Of a stretch of 64,000 nt of DNA, positions 36,113 to 44,092 are shown in pieces. Position 1 is the first letter of the stretch. Each line of letters opens with the position of its first letter. Under the pieces are notes generated by a model. The model was given only the letters and a program-made list of their open reading frames with translations, made no database searches and had not been told where the DNA came from. Where the stretch lies: positions 1-64,000 of the forward strand of contig CALLAA010000071.1 of NCBI GenBank assembly GCA_938002955.1, in the 5' to 3' direction. The position numbers and the translations under genes are program-made. The stretch is from an uncultured Acidimicrobiales bacterium. GTDB lineage: Bacteria; Actinomycetota; Acidimicrobiia; Acidimicrobiales; SHLQ01.

Positions 36113-37255
36113 ATGTCCAGCCCGAGGAGACGCGTCTCCGCTCCATTCTCCGCGTTGGTCGACAACGAGGTCTTCGCCGTCGACGAGCGGTCGGCTCAGC
36201 TGATCGTGCGATCGACCGCCGACGTCGTCATCATCGATATCGACGGACGGCAGATACCGGGGCAGACGTCCCAGGGCGTTGCCGTGATCAACGTGAGCGA
36301 CCTCGACGCAGACACGTCATACCGGGCGACCATCCGGACCGAGTCAGGGGAAGAACTCGACACCGTCGAGGTCCGCACTCGCCCAACATTGGGGCCGATC
36401 CGAGCTCGGTTTGCGACCATATCGGACGTGCACCTGGGAACCGATTCCTTTGGGGGCGGCCGGTCGATCACCGACGACCACAACGAGCCGTACCCGTTGC
36501 GGTGCGGACGTTCGGCAATCACCGAAGCGAGCGATTGGGGTGCCGAAGTGCTGCTCGTCAAAGGCGACCTCACCGACACCGGGGCGGCCAGCGACTGGGA
36601 CCTCGCTCAAGAGATGTTCGCCGACATCACGATTCCGTTCATGTTCACGCCAGGCAATCACGACGTATGGAAGTCGCGAGACCTTGAGCCAGCAGTGGGC
36701 GCTGGCCTCCTCGGACTACCCGACGCCCCGTTGCACTTCCACGACCTCGATGGCGTTCGCCTCGTGCTCGCCGACACGAGCAAACCCAATCGCGGCACCG
36801 GTGACCTTGCCCGAAACGCTGAGGCACTGAAGGAACTCGTATCGGTCGACCAGCGGGTGTTTCTCGGGCTCCACCACAACATTCAGCGCGCACCGGTCAC
36901 ATGGTTTTGGCCGCCGGGGATCCCATCGACAAATGCACTGCCCGTGGTCGAGTCGCTTGCGTCGATCAACCCAGCACTGTTCATCAGCTCGGGACACACC
37001 CATCGCAACCGTGTGCATTGGCTCGGCCCCGGTGAGCAAATTCCGTTCACCGAGGTCAGCGCGACCTCGGACTATCCGGGAGTCTGGGCCGCATACGAGG
37101 TCGGCGAGCGTGGGATTCGACAGACCGTTCGCCGAATCGCCGACCCCGATGCAACGAGCTGGACCGAGAAGACCCGGGCAGCGCTCTTCGGCGTGTGGCC
37201 GCGCTGGTCTCAGGGCCGACTCGCGGACCGGTGCGTCGATCTCGTCGATGAGTAA
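36113..37255 (+). CDS. Metallophosphoesterase with N-terminal Ig/Fn3-like domain
   Basis: The protein has 380 residues. Residues ~10-95 form a beta-sandwich-like region (SYRATIRTESGEELDTVEVRT). The calcineurin-like catalytic domain follows with ISDVHLG, LLVKGDLTDTG, TPGNHDVW, GLHHNIQ and SSGHTHRN, which supply the two-metal site. No signal peptide is visible. It should hydrolyse a phosphodiester or phosphomonoester, with unknown substrate. It starts three bases after the aminopeptidase stop and overlaps the start of the DUF5522 gene by eight bases, so all three are likely one operon. Confidence 0.88.
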   Translation: MSSPRRRVSAPFSALVDNEVFAVDERSAQLIVRSTADVVIIDIDGRQIPGQTSQGVAVINVSDLDADTSYRATIRTESGEELDTVEVRTRPTLGPIRARFATISDVHLGTDSFGGGRSITDDHNEPYPLRCGRSAITEASDWGAEVLLVKGDLTDTGAASDWDLAQEMFADITIPFMFTPGNHDVWKSRDLEPAVGAGLLGLPDAPLHFHDLDGVRLVLADTSKPNRGTGDLARNAEALKELVSVDQRVFLGLHHNIQRAPVTWFWPPGIPSTNALPVVESLASINPALFISSGHTHRNRVHWLGPGEQIPFTEVSATSDYPGVWAAYEVGERGIRQTVRRIADPDATSWTEKTRAALFGVWPRWSQGRLADRCVDLVDE

Positions 37256-37454
37256 TCAGCCGCTCCCCGATCATGTCGCGGCACGTCATCGTCGCGCCGT
37301 CACGGCTGGCGAGGCGTACTACTTCGACCCCGACACTGGCTTCCTCGTGATGACCGAATTGCACCACCTCGCCCGTGGCGAGTGTTGCGGCAATCGCTGT
37401 CGCCACTGCCCGTTCAGGACTGATCCACCATCTGACCTTCGAGGTGAATCGTGA
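37248..37454 (+). CDS. DUF5522 family small Cys-rich protein
   Basis: The protein has 68 residues from ATG 37248, inside the end of the phosphoesterase gene. The track shows it only as the tail of a longer false ORF. It has the family pattern: YYFDPDTGFLVMTELHHLARG followed by CCGNRCRHCPF, with four Cys that look suited to metal or iron-sulfur binding. Function is unknown. Its last 41 bases overlap the convergent SulP transporter gene, so both stops are read through the other gene's end. Confidence 0.82.
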   Translation: MSNQPLPDHVAARHRRAVTAGEAYYFDPDTGFLVMTELHHLARGECCGNRCRHCPFRTDPPSDLRGES

Positions 37455-38928
37455 ACGCCCGCCGCGCTCCCGGGGGCACGTGGACGATCGTGACGATCGT
37501 TCCTGACGCACGCAGTTCTTCAACGACGCGTTCGAGTGCAGCGGCTCCTGAGTAGTCCAGTCGGCCAACGCCGCTGAGGTCGATGTCGACCTGTTCGATC
37601 TCGACATGTTCCGCGAGCAATGTCCGCAATGCCCGCTCGATCTGCGGCACGGCTGCGAACCACAGAACGCCTTGGGGCCGGACGATGAGCTTTTCTGGCG
37701 AAACCTCGTGACTGACGGTCACGGTCATCTCGCGATACAAGTGCACGGCCAAGGCGAGAACGATGCCGACGAGGACTCCGCGCTCGACCCGAGGGGCGAG
37801 CGCGAGGGTGGCGACCAGTGTGCCGATGCCGACGACGGCTTGAGCTGGTGACTCCCGGACCAGTCCAACAAGTGACCCAATATCGATCAGCTTGGCGACC
37901 CCGGTGATGATGAGCGCCCCGAGGACCGCCGTTGGGAGGTTTGCGAGAAGCGGTGTAAGCGGCAGCGCAGCGATCACCACGAGGCCGGTTACTGCACCCG
38001 ACCACGCACTCGACGCTCCCGCTGCGTGATTGAGCGAACTCCGGGAGAACGAGCCCCCGATGGGAAATCCGCCCGACAAGCCCGACGTTAGATTGGCGAC
38101 ACCTTGGCTGATCATCTCCCGGTTGGCGTCCCATGGGGTTCGTTCTGCCGTCGCAAAGACGCGAGCGATCGAGGATGGCTCAGCAAAGCCGATCAGGCCA
38201 ATGAGCAACGCAGCGGGAACGAGCGCCCCCGCACTCGACCATGGGAACGACGCCGAAATGGACAAGAAGCCGCCGGGGAGATCGCCGATCGTCGACCCGG
38301 AGTATCCCGTGATCGAGGAGACGATGACGCCACCGATCACCGCAAACAGCACACCGGGAAAGAGCTTGTGAATCTTTCGACCGCCGAGAACTGCGATGGC
38401 AGTCGCGATTGCGAAGGCGATGCTCGATGCGCTCCAGGAGCCCGGCGAGCTCACGCTCGCAAACGCGTTGGCGAGAACTCCGTCGCTGCCTCCCGCTACG
38501 CCGAGCACCTTGGGGAGCTGGCTTGAGATGATCAAGAACGCGGCGCCCGTCGTGAACCCGGTCAACACCGGATCCGACAACAGGTACGCCACTCCCCCGA
38601 GACGTAGGAGGCCGAGCAGCACTCGGGTCAGGCCAACGAGGAACGCCAGCAGCGCGGCGAGCCGGACGTACTCCGGAGAGAACGGTTCGGCGAGGCCTTC
38701 GAGCGCGCCGTATGTCAGCAATGCGGTTAGCGCCACCGGCCCCGTCTGCAGATACTTCGAGGACACGAAGAGCGCAGCAAGAACCGGTGGCAACGCTGCG
38801 GCGAAGAGACCAGCTTGGGCTGGCACTCCTGCGAGGTCGGCGTAGGCGAGCGCTTGGGGGATGACGATGAATGCGACCGAAGCCCCCGCCACAACGTCGG
38901 AGGAGCTTGGCCCGCGAACGGAGATCAC
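37414..38928 (-). CDS. SulP-family anion transporter with STAS domain
   Basis: This 504-residue protein starts at a GTG that overlaps the stop of the preceding permease gene (GTGA). It has about 12-14 membrane segments (residues 10-385) beginning with the family start GASVAFIVIPQALAYADLAGVPAQAGLFAA. A C-terminal STAS domain (~400-500; DIDLSGVGRLDYSGAAAL) completes it. SulP proteins move sulfate, bicarbonate or related anions. Position at the end of a persulfide-oxidation operon suggests sulfate, sulfite or thiosulfate transport. The 3' end overlaps the DUF5522 gene on the other strand. Confidence 0.9.
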   Translation of the reverse strand: MISVRGPSSSDVVAGASVAFIVIPQALAYADLAGVPAQAGLFAAALPPVLAALFVSSKYLQTGPVALTALLTYGALEGLAEPFSPEYVRLAALLAFLVGLTRVLLGLLRLGGVAYLLSDPVLTGFTTGAAFLIISSQLPKVLGVAGGSDGVLANAFASVSSPGSWSASSIAFAIATAIAVLGGRKIHKLFPGVLFAVIGGVIVSSITGYSGSTIGDLPGGFLSISASFPWSSAGALVPAALLIGLIGFAEPSSIARVFATAERTPWDANREMISQGVANLTSGLSGGFPIGGSFSRSSLNHAAGASSAWSGAVTGLVVIAALPLTPLLANLPTAVLGALIITGVAKLIDIGSLVGLVRESPAQAVVGIGTLVATLALAPRVERGVLVGIVLALAVHLYREMTVTVSHEVSPEKLIVRPQGVLWFAAVPQIERALRTLLAEHVEIEQVDIDLSGVGRLDYSGAAALERVVEELRASGTIVTIVHVPPGARRAFTIHLEGQMVDQS

Positions 38929-39392
38929 TTCGACAGGGTCACGAGATCGCGGTGTTCACCGTCGCCCGAGTGTCCTGCACCCCGTTGTTGTCGTTCTCGA
39001 AGATGCAGCCCAATGAAGATTCCGGGGATAGCGATCAGGCTCAACATGGCGCCCGAGGAGAACATCACGAGGGCTGGGGCGGGACACGTTCCGGCGATGG
39101 CCCACCCGATTCCGAAGAGCGCACCGCCCTTGAGGTGATGCGCTTCGGGCTTCGAACGCGAGAGGCGAAGCTCGCCACCGAGCGGTGTCGTGAAGCCCGT
39201 ACGCTCGAGCAGCCAGAGCAACGGCGCAGATACCACGATCGCCGAGGCCATGAACAGGAAGATGTCGGGTTCGTCAAGGCGCAGCATTGCATGGATCGTG
39301 TCGTACTCGTGCAGGTTCATTGCACCGAGCACGCCACCAAACATCGCCCCAAACAGCAGGCCGATCACATTCAACTTCGCCGTGTTGCTCAC
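38925..39392 (-). CDS. YeeE/YedE-type half-permease (DUF6691-like)
   Basis: The protein has 155 residues from GTG 39392, which overlaps the stop of the previous half-permease gene (GTGA); the track start at 39707 is too early. Four hydrophobic segments are present. The conserved GALFGIGWAIAGTCPAPAL carries the single Cys expected in the second half of YeeE/YedE sulfur-compound permeases. With the preceding gene it should rebuild a full thiosulfate-type transporter. A charged tail (RERQQRGAGHSGDGEHRD) ends the protein. Confidence 0.88.
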   Translation of the reverse strand: MSNTAKLNVIGLLFGAMFGGVLGAMNLHEYDTIHAMLRLDEPDIFLFMASAIVVSAPLLWLLERTGFTTPLGGELRLSRSKPEAHHLKGGALFGIGWAIAGTCPAPALVMFSSGAMLSLIAIPGIFIGLHLRERQQRGAGHSGDGEHRDLVTLSK

Positions 39393-39868
39393 AGGGCACC
39401 GCCGGTTGCGATACGAAGGATGAAGGTCGTCAGGATCGCCGTGGCCATAAAGGTGGCCGTCACTGCAAGGCTCGCCGGGGACCGTTGGGCGGTGCCGCAC
39501 ATTCCGTGACCCGAGGTACATCCGCCGGCGAGCGCTGCTCCGTAACCGAGGAGGATCGCTCCACCCAAAACGAGCGGGACGGTGACGCCGAGCGGGAAGA
39601 CCTCGCGCAGTGCGTCGTATCCCGACCGGACCCCTGCGTCTTCTCGGAACACTCGGGTCACGAGGAGGCCGCCGACGAACAGGCCTACGAAGTACCAGAC
39701 TCGCCACTTGACCACGCCCTCGCTCCGGCGAAACAGTCCGGCCGTTTGGACGTAGGCACCGCTCGCTCCGAGCGGTTGGTTCGCAAGAACGAATAGCCCA
39801 ACGATCAGCAGTCCGAGAATCGGGCCTCCGATAAACCAGGGCAGGCGGTCGGGTAGCAGGTCATACAT
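39389..39868 (-). CDS. YeeE/YedE-type half-permease (first half)
   Basis: This 159-residue membrane protein has about four spans. The family-defining segment GYGAALAGGCTSGHGMCGTA has two Cys that in YeeE-type transporters guide thiosulfate or persulfide sulfur through the pore. It is the upstream half of the split transporter; the second half overlaps it by four bases. It follows the persulfide-dioxygenase/rhodanese gene by 30 bases, the same order as in BigR-type sulfide-responsive operons of Proteobacteria. Confidence 0.88.
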   Translation of the reverse strand: MYDLLPDRLPWFIGGPILGLLIVGLFVLANQPLGASGAYVQTAGLFRRSEGVVKWRVWYFVGLFVGGLLVTRVFREDAGVRSGYDALREVFPLGVTVPLVLGGAILLGYGAALAGGCTSGHGMCGTAQRSPASLAVTATFMATAILTTFILRIATGGAL

Positions 39869-39898
39869 CGTGGTTCCTTGTCGTACTTCGGGTGGTGA

Positions 39899-41275
39899 CT
39901 ACGCCGGTGCGTGTGCTGCGGTCCATGCGCCGTACCCGCCGAGAAGATCGGAGATGTCGGTGAACCCTGCACCGATCATTCGGCTCGCAGCGATCGATGA
40001 ACGGAAGCCGCCAGCGCAATACACGATCGTGGGCTTCGCGGGGTCGAGCTCACCGAGCCGCTCGTTCAGACGGGTCAATGGAATGACGATCGCGCCGTCG
40101 ACGACGCCGTTCTCGGTTTCGCCGGGCTGGCGAACATCGACGAGCTGGAGGTCGGCGACGTTCTCGATGGCCTCGCGCATCTGCGCCACGGTGACGCGCG
40201 AGTTCCGGGCGACGAGGTCCGGGTTCTGCGACAACGATCGAGCTGGCTCGACGAGGCACCCAATGACGTTGTCGAAGCCAATTCGAGCAAGGCGGACCTT
40301 GGCCTCAAGTTCATGGCCTTCTTCGGTGACCAGAATGATCTCGGCTTCTGGCGACAGGACTCCGCCGGCGAACTCGGCGTATCGACCCGCGAGGCCGATG
40401 TTGATCGATCCAGCCACATGGCCGAGCGCGAACTCATCGGGTGAGCGGGTGTCGAGAACCACGGCACCGTCGGCCTGGCGTGCAACGACGTTAGCGATCG
40501 AGAGAACCTGGGGAGCCGCGTGCTCGTCGAGCAGCGGGCGATTTTGCCGGTTGAGCATCGCGTCGTAGGAGAAGTATCCCGGCGGTGCAGTCTGACCATC
40601 GGTAACCACCTGGATGAACTGTTCCTTGGTCATGTCAGCGACCGCATAGTTGTTGTCGCGTTGTTTTCCGATCGTGCACGAGGTGTCCGACGATAGGTTC
40701 TTTCCACACGACGAGCCTGCGCCATGACCGGGGTACAGAATCGTCTCGTCGGGCAACGTCATGAGCTGAGTATGGAGCGAGTCGTAGAGGTCGCTCGCCA
40801 ATTCTTCGCTCGTCACACCTTTTGACGACAAAAGGTCCGGACGTCCGACATCACCGATGAACATCGTGTCGCCGGTGAGTACGGCGTGCGCGGGGCTATC
40901 AGCGTTTTCGTAGACGACGATGCTGATCGATTCGGGTGTGTGGCCGGGGGTGTGGCGAACCTCGAGCACGACCTCGCCGAGCTCGATTCGTTCGCCATGG
41001 TCGAGCTTGCGAGAGGCGAACTCGGTTTCGGCTTTGCTGCCGTAGGCAATGGTTGCGCCGGTGGCATCGGCGAGTTCGAGGTGGCCGGAGAGAAAGTCGG
41101 CGTGGAAGTGCGTTTCGAGGACGAGTTCGATCGTCATGTTGTGCCCAGTCGCGCTTTCCAGGTACGGGGCGATGTCGCGACGAGGATCGACGACGACGGC
41201 ACGGCCGGTGGTTTCGTCGCCGATGAAGTACGACGCCTGCGACAGGCAGTCGAGGTAGTGCTGTTCGAAGATCAT
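39899..41275 (-). CDS. Persulfide dioxygenase-like metallo-beta-lactamase fused to two rhodanese domains
   Basis: The protein has 458 residues from ATG 41275; the track start lies in the promoter palindrome. Residues 1-250 form the beta-lactamase fold with THFHADFLSGH, HTPGHTPES, GDTMFIGDVGRPD and YPGHGAGSSCG, as in ETHE1/BlhA persulfide dioxygenases. The first rhodanese domain (~265-355) has no Cys in its active loop (VTEEGHE) and is presumably inactive. The second (~365-455) has YCAGGFRS with the catalytic Cys. It should oxidise glutathione or other persulfide to sulfite and/or transfer sulfur. It heads the sulfur operon. Confidence 0.9.
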   Translation of the reverse strand: MIFEQHYLDCLSQASYFIGDETTGRAVVVDPRRDIAPYLESATGHNMTIELVLETHFHADFLSGHLELADATGATIAYGSKAETEFASRKLDHGERIELGEVVLEVRHTPGHTPESISIVVYENADSPAHAVLTGDTMFIGDVGRPDLLSSKGVTSEELASDLYDSLHTQLMTLPDETILYPGHGAGSSCGKNLSSDTSCTIGKQRDNNYAVADMTKEQFIQVVTDGQTAPPGYFSYDAMLNRQNRPLLDEHAAPQVLSIANVVARQADGAVVLDTRSPDEFALGHVAGSINIGLAGRYAEFAGGVLSPEAEIILVTEEGHELEAKVRLARIGFDNVIGCLVEPARSLSQNPDLVARNSRVTVAQMREAIENVADLQLVDVRQPGETENGVVDGAIVIPLTRLNERLGELDPAKPTIVYCAGGFRSSIAASRMIGAGFTDISDLLGGYGAWTAAHAPA

Positions 41276-41342
41276 GAGGGCGAGCCTTTCGTCGGGTGGG
41301 TCACGATACGTCGACTTTATGCCGACCGTCACACTATTGTCC

Positions 41343-41358
41343 AAATGTACGTACATTT
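41343..41358. promoter_or_regulatory. Perfect 16-bp palindrome AAATGTACGTACATTT (putative operator)
   Basis: The eight-base half AAATGTAC is followed directly by its complement GTACATTT. It lies 68 bases upstream of the persulfide-dioxygenase ATG and about 100 bases before the divergent YceH-fusion gene. AT-rich perfect palindromes of this size are typical of ArsR/BigR or similar repressors controlling sulfide-response operons. No regulator gene of that kind is in the window. Confidence 0.65.
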
Positions 41359-41458
41359 AGCCTAACAGGACTGGAGCGATGTGCAAGAGGCATGCGAGGT
41401 ATGCCCCGACGACGACCAATGTCGGGCGGAAGTCCCGACGACGACATAGTCTCGGCGA

Positions 41459-42712
41459 ATGGAACTCGACCTGACCGCCCCAGAGATTCGGGTGCTGTGT
41501 TCGCTGATCGAAAAAGAGCGGACAACACCCGACCAGTACCCGTTGAGTACGAATTCGCTGCGCTCGGCGTGTAACCAAAAGACCAGCCGCGAGCCGGTTA
41601 TGGAGTTGAGCGAGCGTGATGTCGACTCTGCGGTTATGGGCTTGCGTGAACGCGGCCTTGCTCGAAGCGTGAAGCCAACGGGGTCTCGGGCGTGGAAACA
41701 TCGCCATGTTACGAACGAGGTGCTCCCGCTCGACGATGCCGAGATTGCGGTGCTTGCGGTGCTTGGTCTGCGTGATGCCCAGACCCCTGGTGAGCTTCGC
41801 CAGCGTTGTGATCGCATGCATCCATTCGACAGTGTCGATGAGGTCGACTCGACGCTGTCTGCGCTGGCCGCTCGCCCCACTCCCCTGGTTCGCAACCTCG
41901 GCAGGGAACCCGGGCAGAGCCAAGATCGGTGGGTGCACTGCTTGGGCGAGGAAGCAGTTCCGGCGTCGCAGAGCCGCCAGCGAGCGCAGGCGGCGACGTT
42001 TCGTGCGCTTCACGAGTCCGGCTTCTTCGCCATGCCAAATCCGTGGGATAGGGGTTCGGCACGCATGATGCAGGAGGCCGGAGCCCTTGCGCTTGCGACG
42101 ACCAGCGCCGGATTCGGTCGCACGATCGGCAAAGACGATCAGCTCGTGACTCGCGATGAACTCGTCGCCCATGTCGCAGACCTGACGGCGTATATCGACG
42201 TTCCGCTCAACGTCGATAGCGAACGGCTCTTTCCAGAGGCACCCGGCGGCATCGCCAGAACCGTCCAACTTCTCGCCGAGGCTGGCGCGGCGGGCGTTTC
42301 TATCGAGGACTACAACCCCAAGACCTCCTCGATCGACCCACTCGGTGCCGCCACCGAGGCCGTCGCGATCGCGGCCGCCGAGTGCGCCCGCCACGACATT
42401 GTCCTGACGGCTCGCACCGAGAACCATCTCTATGGCATCGAGGACCTCGACGACACGATCACCCGACTCAATAGCTTTCGTGATGCCGGTGCGCTGTGTC
42501 TGTATGCACCCGGCCCGAAGAACCTCGGCGACATCGAGCTTCTCGTCAGCGAGGTCGCCGCTCCACTCAACGTTCTCGCGTTCCCGGACGGACCGTCCAA
42601 CAGCGAACTTGCCGCGGCCGGCGTTCGGCGCGCATCGAGTGGATCGATCGTGTTCAACGCTGCAGCAAAAGCAGCGCGCCAGTCGACGATCGACTTTCTC
42701 GCTACTGTCTGA
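41459..42712 (+). CDS. YceH (DUF480) domain fused to isocitrate lyase/PEP mutase-family enzyme
   Basis: One uninterrupted 417-residue frame joins two unrelated families. Residues 1-160 match YceH/DUF480, a double winged-helix protein: LTAPEIRVLCSLIEKERTTPDQYPLS, NSLRSACNQKTSREPVM, then a second copy from LDDAEIAVLAVLGLRDAQTPGELRQR. A short linker (161-170) leads to a PEP-mutase/isocitrate-lyase barrel (171-417): GFFAMPNPWDRGSARMM, TTSAGFG, NVDSE, GVSIEDY and ARTENH, which keep the Mg-binding and phosphate-loop pattern. The second domain alone would be a carboxyvinyl/oxaloacetate-type lyase. No start codon or stop occurs at the junction. The selenoprotein gene follows after two bases. Confidence 0.85.
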   Translation: MELDLTAPEIRVLCSLIEKERTTPDQYPLSTNSLRSACNQKTSREPVMELSERDVDSAVMGLRERGLARSVKPTGSRAWKHRHVTNEVLPLDDAEIAVLAVLGLRDAQTPGELRQRCDRMHPFDSVDEVDSTLSALAARPTPLVRNLGREPGQSQDRWVHCLGEEAVPASQSRQRAQAATFRALHESGFFAMPNPWDRGSARMMQEAGALALATTSAGFGRTIGKDDQLVTRDELVAHVADLTAYIDVPLNVDSERLFPEAPGGIARTVQLLAEAGAAGVSIEDYNPKTSSIDPLGAATEAVAIAAAECARHDIVLTARTENHLYGIEDLDDTITRLNSFRDAGALCLYAPGPKNLGDIELLVSEVAAPLNVLAFPDGPSNSELAAAGVRRASSGSIVFNAAAKAARQSTIDFLATV

Positions 42713-42714
42713 AC

Positions 42715-43359
42715 ATGACAACGACCGAACCGGTACATCTCACCGTCTACTCAGACTTTCTTTGACCGTGGTGCTACGTCGCGACCGTGCGTCTCGACAA
42801 GTTGGCCGAGCAGGTCGGCGACCGCATCACAATGGAGTGGAAATCTTTCCTCCTTCGCGTCGAGCCGAAGACCGGTGATCGCGACAAGTTCATCGAGTAC
42901 ACCAAGAGCTGGCTCAATCCTGCTGAACAAGAGCCAGATGCGGCATTCACCGTCTGGGCGAGTGACGAAGGACAACCTCCCTCAAGCGTTCCAGCCCAGG
43001 TCGCGCACAAGGCGGTCCGCGCGTTCGCTCCCGACCGGGCAGACGACTATCACCACCGGCTGCTCACGGCGTACTTCACCGAGAACCGCAACATCGGCGA
43101 TAGCGACGTGCTGCTCGACCTCGCCGAGGACATCGGTATCGACCGAGACGGCCTCGCGACCGTCGCTCGCGAAAACCACGACGCCTTCGCAAAGATGGTG
43201 ATCGATGAGCACAACAGCGCTGTTCAGAGCAACGTCACCGCAGTACCAACGGTTGTGTTTGAACACGCCTTTGCCGTCCCGGGTGCACAACCCGTTGAAA
43301 CGTACGAGCGTCTCATCGAACGTATAGAAGAGAAGAAGGGACCAGCCGGAGAGGCGTGA
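42715..43359 (+). CDS. DsbA/FrnE-like selenoprotein with UPWC active site (TGA read as Sec)
   Basis: Translation from ATG 42715 gives 214 residues with one in-frame TGA at 42763-42765, exactly where the first Cys of the CPWC redox motif belongs (VYSDFL-U-PWCYV). The rest is a normal FrnE/2-hydroxychromene-isomerase-like DsbA: a helical insertion (~55-160) and the cis-Pro loop TAVPTVVF (Pro178). The track begins only at the internal GTG 42787 and so loses the first strand and the active site. A SECIS-like hairpin begins 13 bases after the TGA. The protein should be a cytoplasmic thiol-disulfide oxidoreductase. A sequencing error at TGC/TGT is the main alternative. Confidence 0.85.
42778..42798 (+). 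promoter_or_regulatory. Bacterial SECIS-like hairpin
   Basis: GUCG pairs with CGAC (4 bp), a C/U mismatch follows, then GAC pairs with GUC (3 bp), closing the loop CGUGC. The stem starts 12 bases after the UGA, and the loop G is 22 bases after it. This agrees with the bacterial SECIS pattern known from E. coli fdhF: a short stem with a bulge and a small apical loop with G at position one or two, followed by U. SelB would bind it to direct Sec insertion. Confidence 0.7.
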
Positions 43360-43442
43360 CCGACTTCTCCCATGCTGTCTAGGAAGTCCGCAGCGCATTG
43401 ACTACGGTGGCGTACCGACCGGCGGGCCTGATCCACAAACCC

Positions 43443-44036
43443 ATGACCTTTTCTTTCGAACCACAATTGATCAAGCAGGACTCTGCGGTACCGCTGCGGA
43501 TGATGGTGGGCGGCTGGGTCGTGGGCGTCGCCGCAGTTCTGTTCGTCGGTCCTGTCGCGAACACGCTGATTGCGCTGATGGGGTTCACGCTCGTCGCCGG
43601 AGGTTTGGTTGCTCTCACGCTTATCGCACCGCGCACCTGGCGCATGGTCCTGGGCGCGGCTACCGGCGCAATCGCTGCCTGGCTCGGCTACAAGTTTGCG
43701 TTCCCCGATCGCTTGATTCCAGCGAAGGACGACCCCTTCGAATTGCTCGATCGAGACCACCTCGCGGCGGTCGCTGTTGGGCTCTCCACCATGTCGATTG
43801 GCATCGGCGGGCTGCTCGAGTCAATTCGTGCCCAAGCGGCCCCGGGCACATCACACATTGCGGTGCGTGTCCTGCTCGTTGCGATCGGCATGGTCATCGC
43901 CGGCGCGATCTGTTCGATTCTCGGGATCTCCAGTGGTATCTCTATCGTCGTCACCTTGGCCACCGCTGCCGGCCTGATCGCAATGGCTTGGTTGCGCCGG
44001 GAGCGTCCAAACAGCGCGTTCGTTCCCCGGGCATAA
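43443..44036 (+). CDS. Unknown membrane protein
   Basis: The protein has 197 residues from ATG 43443. An upstream TTG (43398), with AGGAAG before it, is an alternative start adding 15 residues. There are about six hydrophobic segments (GWVVGVAAVLFVGPVAN, TLIALMGFTLVAGGLVALTLI and others) with a charged loop (FPDRLIPAKDDPFELLDRDH) in the middle and a short basic tail. No signal peptide or known family motif is recognised. It lies between the selenoprotein and the glycosyltransferase cluster on the same strand. Confidence 0.7.
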   Translation: MTFSFEPQLIKQDSAVPLRMMVGGWVVGVAAVLFVGPVANTLIALMGFTLVAGGLVALTLIAPRTWRMVLGAATGAIAAWLGYKFAFPDRLIPAKDDPFELLDRDHLAAVAVGLSTMSIGIGGLLESIRAQAAPGTSHIAVRVLLVAIGMVIAGAICSILGISSGISIVVTLATAAGLIAMAWLRRERPNSAFVPRA

Positions 44037-44092
44037 CCCCTGCTCGTCGACGGGTAGCCCTGGGCAGCGCCTCGCAGCGCTACTGTTCAGCC

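Noticed and set aside
41900-41990. Assembly or frameshift artefact explaining the YceH-lyase fusion
   Set aside because: Both domains are complete and in one frame with no indel-like break. An error that removed a stop codon cannot be fully excluded without reads.
42787-43359. 190-residue ORF with GTG start as the complete DsbA-family gene
   Set aside because: It lacks the first beta strand and the CxxC site. The missing part is encoded upstream in the same frame, interrupted only by TGA at the Cys position.
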